Source: Cognatishimia sp. F0-27
Lineage (GTDB): Bacteria > Pseudomonadota > Alphaproteobacteria > Rhodobacterales > Rhodobacteraceae
Direction of reading: 5' to 3'
Length of the DNA stretch: 64,000 nucleotides
NCBI RefSeq assembly: GCF_020667845.1
Contig: NZ_JAFMPQ010000027.1
Span: forward strand, 1-64,000
Shown: piece by piece, positions 59,857 to 64,000 of the stretch
Position numbering within the stretch: position 1 is the stretch's first letter
Layout: each line of letters opens with the position of its first letter
The notes under the pieces: model-generated
Told to the model about the DNA's origin: nothing
Seen by the model: only the letters and a program-made list of their open reading frames with translations
Databases searched by the model: none
Position numbers and translations under genes: made by a program

Positions 59857-59881
59857 GGAACCATTGGCGGAAGCATCCGTT
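59857..59881 (+). promoter_or_regulatory. EcfG-type promoter of the DUF883 gene
   Basis: GGAAC-N16-CGTT on the + strand, 34 bp before the GTG start at 59915. The two divergent -35 boxes are only 14 bp apart. Confidence 0.88.
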
Positions 59882-59914
59882 GTCTTTTCAAATGCACCCA
59901 AAAGGAGACAGCCA

Positions 59915-60229
59915 GTGTCACAGCATGAAAACCTGCATGAGACGTCGATCCAGAACGGCCGTGGCTCGGTCACCGACCGTGCAAAGGAAGCGCTTTCAGA
60001 CGCGACTGACGCCGCGCGTCAGCAAACCGAAACTCTGCGTGCCAGCGTGAAAGATACCTGGGAAGACGGGTCCGAACAGCTGAGTGCAGCTGCGTCCCAA
60101 ACCGCCAATCACATGCGAGACAATGCGCAGATGGCGACAGACCTTGTGCGCCGCAACCCCGGGCTCGCGATGGTTGGCGCTCTTGGTCTCGGCGTGCTGG
60201 TCGGGTTGGCCGTGTCGCGTCGCAGCTAA
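59915..60229 (+). CDS. DUF883/ElaB-YqjD-like membrane-anchored stress protein
   Basis: A 104-residue protein starting at a GTG (VSQHENLHE) with AGGAG 7 nt upstream. The longer open frame begins upstream of the EcfG promoter and is not used. A long amphipathic helix rich in Ala, Gln and Asp (about 20-75) leads to RRNPGLAMVGALGLGVLVGLAVSRR, a C-terminal membrane anchor. In E. coli such proteins bind stationary-phase ribosomes. It is under a perfect EcfG promoter. Confidence 0.88.
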   Translation: MSQHENLHETSIQNGRGSVTDRAKEALSDATDAARQQTETLRASVKDTWEDGSEQLSAAASQTANHMRDNAQMATDLVRRNPGLAMVGALGLGVLVGLAVSRRS

Positions 60230-60231
60230 CG

Positions 60232-60591
60232 TCAAAGCAGACCGAGAAAGGTCAGGCATCGATCCAGATCCTGGGTCGAGAAGGGGCGGGTCATTGCGAT
60301 AACCCGCCCTTCCGGCATCGTCGCAGATGCATCGATCAAGATCAAACGGTGACCTGCGCGTACGAGGCGTTCTGTTAAATCCGGCATCCCTTCGGCGGAA
60401 TGACTGATCCCGAGTATGATAAGGTGAATATCGTCACGACCCTCGATAACCCTTACCGCCTCCTCGACAGTCTCCACCACCGGCAGCGTTGGCAATCCGT
60501 GGGACGCGAGGTGATCGAGAATATCGAAAGCCTCAACGAAATTGTTGCTGAGAAGCAAGCATGGGTGGTCCGGGTCGGGCTGGTGTCGCAC
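60232..60591 (-). CDS. degenerate receiver-like domain protein
   Basis: A 119-residue protein. The chosen GTG at 60591 is uncertain; a TTG at 60612 is also in frame. The alternating strand-helix pattern (HPCLLLSNNFVEAFDILDHLASHG, DIHLIILGISHSAEGMPDLTERLVRAGHRLILIDA) resembles a response-regulator receiver. However, the phospho-acceptor Asp is replaced (ILGIS) and the acidic pocket is missing (SNN), so it cannot be a normal phospho-switch. It ends 3 bp from the convergent DUF883 gene. Function unknown; a partner-binding pseudo-receiver is possible. Confidence 0.6.
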   Translation of the reverse strand: MRHQPDPDHPCLLLSNNFVEAFDILDHLASHGLPTLPVVETVEEAVRVIEGRDDIHLIILGISHSAEGMPDLTERLVRAGHRLILIDASATMPEGRVIAMTRPFSTQDLDRCLTFLGLL

Positions 60592-60676
60592 GAGACATCT
60601 TTCGCGGTTCAAAAAGCATCAAATGACACATCGCGCGCCCGCGCGAATTAAACTGTGACATAGTAGGCTGAGAAAA

Positions 60677-61405
60677 ATGGTAACGAGCTGTAGCAATTGT
60701 CCACTCCGCAAGCTTGACGCGTTCAAGGATATATCGGGGGCCGAACTGACGTTCATGGATCGGTTCAAGACCGGAGAGCTGGAAGCTCAGCCCGGAACGG
60801 AAATAATGGCACAGGGACAATCGTCGACCCATTTATTCACCTGCCTGAGGGGCATGGGGCTACGGTACAAGACGTTCGAGAACGGGCATCGCCAAGTCAT
60901 AGGCTTCGTGATGCCTGGCGATTTCATTGGACTGCAGGCCGGCGTGATGTCCGAAATGGAGCACTCCGTCGAGGCCTCCACCCAAATGGCATTGTGTACG
61001 TTCAACCGGTCTGATCTGTGGACCCTGTTCAAGTCACATCCTTCCCTGGCCTATGACCTGACACGAATAGCCGCGCTAGAGGAGGTCTTCCTTGGTGAAG
61101 CGCTTTCGGTGGTCGGTCAGCTTGATGCGCATGCCAAGGTTGCGTGGGCGCTCCAGCGGTTCTTTACCCGGCTTCAAGCGGTGGGGATGGGTGGCGACAA
61201 TCATGTACCGCTGCCATACCGACAACAGGACCTCGCCGACGCGCTTGGACTGTCCTTGGTGCACACGAATAAAACACTCGCGCGGTTGCGTGAGGCGCAG
61301 GTAGCGACCTGGGTTGGCAGCCGACTGACAGTCCACGATCCCGATGAACTGGCAAAGATGGCGCATATTGATCTTGCCACGGTCCGAAAGCGTCCCTTGA
61401 TCTAG
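60677..61405 (+). CDS. Crp/Fnr-family transcriptional regulator
   Basis: A 242-residue regulator with an effector beta barrel (about 25-135) and a C-terminal HTH (YRQQDLADALGLSLVHTNKTLARLREA). The N-terminus has a CSNCPLRKLDAF segment like Fnr/FixK relatives. Only two cysteines are there, with others at about 55 and 116, so the four-cysteine iron-sulfur site of true Fnr is not clearly present. The HTH recognition helix (LVHTNKTLARL) differs from Fnr (E-x2-SR). Possibly a stress or redox regulator; targets unknown. Confidence 0.88.
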   Translation: MVTSCSNCPLRKLDAFKDISGAELTFMDRFKTGELEAQPGTEIMAQGQSSTHLFTCLRGMGLRYKTFENGHRQVIGFVMPGDFIGLQAGVMSEMEHSVEASTQMALCTFNRSDLWTLFKSHPSLAYDLTRIAALEEVFLGEALSVVGQLDAHAKVAWALQRFFTRLQAVGMGGDNHVPLPYRQQDLADALGLSLVHTNKTLARLREAQVATWVGSRLTVHDPDELAKMAHIDLATVRKRPLI

Positions 61406-61640
61406 CAAAAGCGTGGCGAGGCGTGTTCCTGCTTGTCGCTTGGCACGCGGGGGAACGACACTTCCCGGTGCCTGCGCTAATGACCATGGGACGAAACTCA
61501 GCAATCCAAAACCACGCGGACCGCCACTTTGCCGCTGTCTGACAATCGCCCAAAGAGACGCCGCAACCGACCAAATCGGTTGCGACCTTCAATTGCTTGT
61601 TCAGCGAGGGTCTATCGACGAGGGCGCCGCCTCCAAAGGA

Positions 61641-61853
61641 TCAAACGCCACGCACTTCGGACGCGCTTTTCAGGACACGATCATCATCGTCCTGCTCAAT
61701 CAGATAGGCGGGCTCGTCGTCACTTGCATGCCGCTTAACGGTGTTACCCTTTATCGTCTTGGACACGTCGTTTTTGTAAATCTGTTTGATGGTTCCAGAA
61801 GCGGTGCCAGTGCCCCAATCCCACGCGACCTTGTCTCCAACTTTGAGTGTCAT
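61641..61853 (-). CDS. DUF2945 (HVA1/TUDOR-like) small protein
   Basis: A 70-residue protein with the DUF2945 pattern (LKVGDKVAWDWGTGTASGTIKQIY, KRHASDDEPAYLIEQDDD). It is a small SH3/Tudor-like beta barrel of unknown function, often encoded with stress genes. Its ATG overlaps the stop of the preceding SAP-like gene (ATGA), so both come from the EcfG promoter at 62153. Confidence 0.87.
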   Translation of the reverse strand: MTLKVGDKVAWDWGTGTASGTIKQIYKNDVSKTIKGNTVKRHASDDEPAYLIEQDDDDRVLKSASEVRGV

Positions 61854-62125
61854 GAGCCACTCCGATTGTCGCGCAGCGCTTCGATCAAGGCATCTTTTGT
61901 CATGTCAGACCGTCCATCGATCTCGAGTTCCTGCGCGCGCTCATAGAGGTCCTCACGCGTCCATTCCTCATAAGGGCTGGCCTTTCCGCCCTTTTTCGAA
62001 GGCGACATGGTGTCATTGGCTTTTGCGTTGGCAATCCGCGCGGCCGACTCCTTGTCATATCCATCATCGCGTAATGCATCATATGTATCCCGGTCCTTGA
62101 TGCTCGGGTTGCCGCTTTGTGCCAT
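61850..62125 (-). CDS. SAP/Rho-N-like small protein of the stress regulon
   Basis: A 91-residue protein from the ATG at 62125 (MAQSGNPSIKD), with AAGGAG upstream; the longer frame starts before the promoter. The N-terminal half (RDTYDALRDDGYDKESAARIANA) resembles ChaB/DUF7218-type plasmid-stabilisation-like proteins. The C-terminal half (WTREDLYERAQELEIDGRSDMTKDALIEAL) is a Rho-N/SAP-like helix pair, as found in nucleic-acid binding proteins. First gene of a two-gene stress operon. Confidence 0.8.
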   Translation of the reverse strand: MAQSGNPSIKDRDTYDALRDDGYDKESAARIANAKANDTMSPSKKGGKASPYEEWTREDLYERAQELEIDGRSDMTKDALIEALRDNRSGS

Positions 62126-62152
62126 GAGTTTCTCCTTCACTATATGGCGCCC

Positions 62153-62177
62153 AACGCGCATTTCCGACGGGAGTTCC
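62153..62177 (-). promoter_or_regulatory. EcfG-type promoter of the SAP-like/DUF2945 operon
   Basis: On the minus strand GGAAC-N16-CGTT, an exact match, 28 bp before the ATG at 62125. Confidence 0.88.
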
Positions 62178-62206
62178 AATACAGGTGATCCGAACGTGGT
62201 TATTTC

Positions 62207-62231
62207 GGAACCGTTCATGATGAAGTGCGTT
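62207..62231 (+). promoter_or_regulatory. EcfG-type promoter of the FNT transporter gene
   Basis: GGAAC-N16-CGTT on the + strand, 37 bp before the ATG at 62268. It is divergent from the preceding promoter, the two being about 30 bp apart. Confidence 0.88.
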
Positions 62232-62267
62232 GTCAAATGACACTTTATCCGTTCCGCAGGAGATCAC

Positions 62268-63122
62268 ATGACAACGCCAAGACGAGATCAACTTGAAGAA
62301 GGGTTGGCAGAGCACGAAAAAGAAGCGCAGGCCGTTGAAGAGGCGGCAATGTTGTCGCCCCGGTTGATCTATGAAGCCGTCCGCCGGAACGGAGAGGAAG
62401 AACTCGAGCGGCCGAACTCTGCACTTTGGTTCTCGGGAATAGCAGCTGGAATTCTGATATCATTCTCTGTTCTTGGAGAAGCATTCCTGCGCTCTTCCCT
62501 GCCCGACACGGACTCGCGCTATGTGTTCGAGAACATGGGGTATAGCTTTGGTTTCTTGCTTGTGATCCTCGGTCGGTTGCAGCTCTTTACCGAAAACACC
62601 ATTACGACCGTGGCGCCGATCCTCATCAGCCCGTCCAAACGAGGTCTGATCCGCATGCTATCGCTTTGGCTCATTGTCATGGCCGCCAACCTGATCGGCG
62701 CATTTCTTGTCGCGATGTTTCTGGCGTATGCCCCTGTGCTCTCGTCTGAGGTGGCAGTATCGATGGCTGAACTCAGCGCCCATGCCACGGGTATGCCCCC
62801 ATTGGAAGGTTTTATGCGCGGCATCCCCGCGGGTATCCTGATTGCGGCTCTTGTCTGGATGTTGCCCACGACTAAGGGCAGCGAAGTCATCCTGATTTTT
62901 CTGTTCACCTGGTTGATCGCATTGGGCGATTTTACCCATATTGTGGCAGGATCCGTTGAGATGGCTTTTCTTCTGGTTCAATTCGAAATTGGGGCGACGC
63001 AAGCGATATTCGGATTTTTCCTGCCGGTTCTTGCTGGAAACGTGGTAGGCGGAACGGTGATCTTCACATTGCTGGTTTGGGCTCAAATCCAGCCAGAAGT
63101 TGAACCGGAACACCATCGGTAA
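62268..63122 (+). CDS. formate/nitrite transporter (FNT) family protein, YfdC-like
   Basis: A 284-residue protein with a charged N-terminal 45 residues and six membrane helices in the aquaporin-like FNT arrangement. Family-like segments are GRLQLFTENTITTVAPIL and GDFTHIVAGSVEMAFLLV, and the late helix contains LAGNVVGGTVIFTLL. AGGAG precedes the ATG. FNT channels move formate, nitrite, hydrosulfide or short acids; the YfdC-like branch has no known substrate. A perfect EcfG promoter makes it a stress-regulon member. Confidence 0.88.
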   Translation: MTTPRRDQLEEGLAEHEKEAQAVEEAAMLSPRLIYEAVRRNGEEELERPNSALWFSGIAAGILISFSVLGEAFLRSSLPDTDSRYVFENMGYSFGFLLVILGRLQLFTENTITTVAPILISPSKRGLIRMLSLWLIVMAANLIGAFLVAMFLAYAPVLSSEVAVSMAELSAHATGMPPLEGFMRGIPAGILIAALVWMLPTTKGSEVILIFLFTWLIALGDFTHIVAGSVEMAFLLVQFEIGATQAIFGFFLPVLAGNVVGGTVIFTLLVWAQIQPEVEPEHHR

Positions 63123-63650
63123 CCGGCAACCCCTTGTTGGAGGAGACCTGACGGATTTCATATCTGTCTTTGGGGTTCTGTGCCTAAGAATGCGTGCAGA
63201 TCCTCGCCTTCATGGACGCCACAGTGATCGTTTGAAAACTGCCCTTTGCACGAACGCTAAGACAGTGCGAGTGAGCTTGACCCATTTCGCTTAGACGCAA
63301 AGCAAGTTTGTGGCCCTGCCGAATTCTCGTTCGGCAGGGCCATATATTTATAACGAGGCTTGGTGACATTGACATGTGCGAAAGCCTGCAAATGCAGGCT
63401 TGCAATGCGCAAGGTGGCACAGCATGATCAAACGAGTGTGGAATGACGGGCTATTGATGCGGCTTGCACTCGGTACGAACCCATCATGATCCCCAATCCA
63501 GATATTGGACCTAGCCGGAAAGCGCCGCCAATCACCCCTGAATTCAACTCAACGCAGCGGCAAGGATTATCGGGTATAAATTCAGATCGATGACAAATCA
63601 CTGATCGCTTGGGGTTGGAGCACTCGGGTTGTCACGAGCAATACCAGTCA
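63123..63650. other. 528-bp gene-free region with two strong hairpins
   Basis: No coding sequence was supported. It holds a perfect 12-bp stem with a 6-base loop at 63313-63342 and a perfect 8-bp stem with a 4-base loop at 63382-63401. The first may end the FNT transcript, or both may belong to a small structured RNA. Confidence 0.4.
63313..63342 (+). terminator. perfect 12-bp hairpin downstream of the FNT gene
   Basis: GGCCCTGCCGAA-TTCTCG-TTCGGCAGGGCC is followed by ATATATTTAT rather than a clean T-run. It is 190 bp after the FNT stop. A terminator is likely but an RNA structural element is possible. Confidence 0.5.
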
Positions 63651-63682
63651 CAAAAAAATCCGCCGCAAATTGCGGCGGATTG
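63651..63682 (-). terminator. terminator of the small membrane-protein operon
   Basis: On the minus strand ATCCGCCGC-AATTT-GCGGCGGAT is followed by T-rich sequence (seven T residues counting the stem edge). It lies 5 bp after the stop of the 50-residue protein. Confidence 0.88.
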
Positions 63683-63686
63683 ATGA

Positions 63687-63839
63687 TCACCGACGGTCAG
63701 GACCGTCTTTCGCGAGGGTGGATTTTGGCACATTATCATCGTGCATCCGCTCCTCGGTTTTCTTCTTGCTACGCAGCGCAAATACAATAACAGCGCCAGC
63801 GGTCATCAAGAACAGAATGGGTATAAGCGACATATCCAT
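63687..63839 (-). CDS. tiny membrane protein, 50 residues
   Basis: The reading frame starts at ATG 63839 with AGGAG 6 nt upstream and gives MDMSLIPILFLMTAGAVIVF then ALRSKKKTEERMHDDN and a charged tail ending in KDGPDRR. It has one N-terminal membrane helix and a cytoplasmic charged tail. It follows the next gene by 9 bp and is followed immediately by a strong terminator, which supports it being real. No family recognised. Confidence 0.7.
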   Translation of the reverse strand: MDMSLIPILFLMTAGAVIVFALRSKKKTEERMHDDNVPKSTLAKDGPDRR

Positions 63840-63848
63840 GAGTATCTC

Positions 63849-64000
63849 CTAGCTCTGATCAGCGGCCCCAGCCGCAGTTTCTGGCAGATCGTTTTCGGGT
63901 GCCTGAGACGAAAAGATCACGAAAGCGCCAACCGCCAGAACAACAATGGCAATCCCCGCCAAGGGTCCTTTGTGGCGGCGTTTTTGTTTTTCGATGTTCA
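63849..64000 (-). CDS. tiny membrane protein, cut at its first base by the window end
   Basis: The frame NIEKQKRRHKGPLAGIAIVV continues through one membrane helix (AGIAIVVLAVGAFVIFSS) to a short acidic tail ending in AGAADQS. The window ends at TG of a presumed ATG, so the first base of the start codon lies just outside and the protein would have 50 residues. It has an N-terminal positive stretch then a helix, the mirror layout of the next gene, with which it forms a small operon. Function unknown. Confidence 0.65.
   Translation of the reverse strand, partial: NIEKQKRRHKGPLAGIAIVVLAVGAFVIFSSQAPENDLPETAAGAADQS

Overview
The window is GC-rich, densely coded DNA from an alphaproteobacterium, most likely a Roseobacter-clade member of the Rhodobacteraceae. 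The clues are the complete PhyR-NepR-EcfG general stress module, EcfG-type promoters, the cyanate ABC transporter with cyanase, a TAXI-TRAP transporter, the ectoine-hydrolase-like/dimethylglycine-dehydrogenase-like catabolic genes and many closely overlapping operons. No species can be assigned from the sequence alone.

Layout. (1) 1-3.9 kb: the end of an integrated mobile element. It has two tyrosine recombinases, two helix-turn-helix proteins and a ribbon-helix-helix protein, and abuts the 3' end of a tRNA-Phe gene; the rest of the element lies left of the window. (2) 4.1-7.3 kb: tRNA 2-selenouridine synthesis (mnmH and a flavoprotein-selD fusion), converging with a 19-bp overlap. (3) 7.5-13.8 kb: amine/osmolyte catabolism (M20 deacylase, DoeA/creatinase-like M24 hydrolase, FAD/GcvT methylamine dehydrogenase, divergent LysR regulator). 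(4) 14-20.3 kb: cyanate uptake and cleavage (AAA+ regulator, cynABD, an NTF2-like protein, cynS, terminator). (5) 20.5-28 kb: a sulfide/persulfide operon (Crp/Fnr regulator, DUF2892, two YeeE/YedE half-transporters, persulfide-dioxygenase-like MBL protein, EF-hand protein, DUF442-SQR fusion, SulP, DUF2798). (6) 28.8-44.7 kb: an exopolysaccharide locus with polymerase, chain-length protein, export lipoprotein, flippase, three glycosyltransferases, a GT26-phosphoglycosyltransferase fusion, a LuxR-type response regulator, a hybrid histidine kinase and an RTX-tailed esterase. A recurring palindrome lies in front of its transcription units. (7) 45.2-50.4 kb: a class III aminotransferase and a fused TRAP permease with TAXI binding protein. 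(8) 50.8-63.1 kb: the general stress response core (phyR; nepR-ecfG-kinase-phospholipase D-like) and stress genes (csbD, dps, DUF1328, DUF883, SAP-like, FNT channel), most of them directly behind recognisable GGAAC-N16/17-CGTT promoters. (9) 63.1-64 kb: an intergenic stretch with two strong hairpins and two tiny membrane proteins, the last cut by the window end.

The most coherent systems are the stress regulon, clustered around its own sigma factor with a palindromic bidirectional EcfG promoter at its core, and the polysaccharide locus, whose palindrome probably marks the target of the local two-component pathway. The sulfide operon shows an unusual domain swap: the DUF442 domain is attached to the quinone oxidoreductase rather than to the metallo-beta-lactamase protein. 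All functional statements rest on recognised motifs and gene context; no database search was possible.
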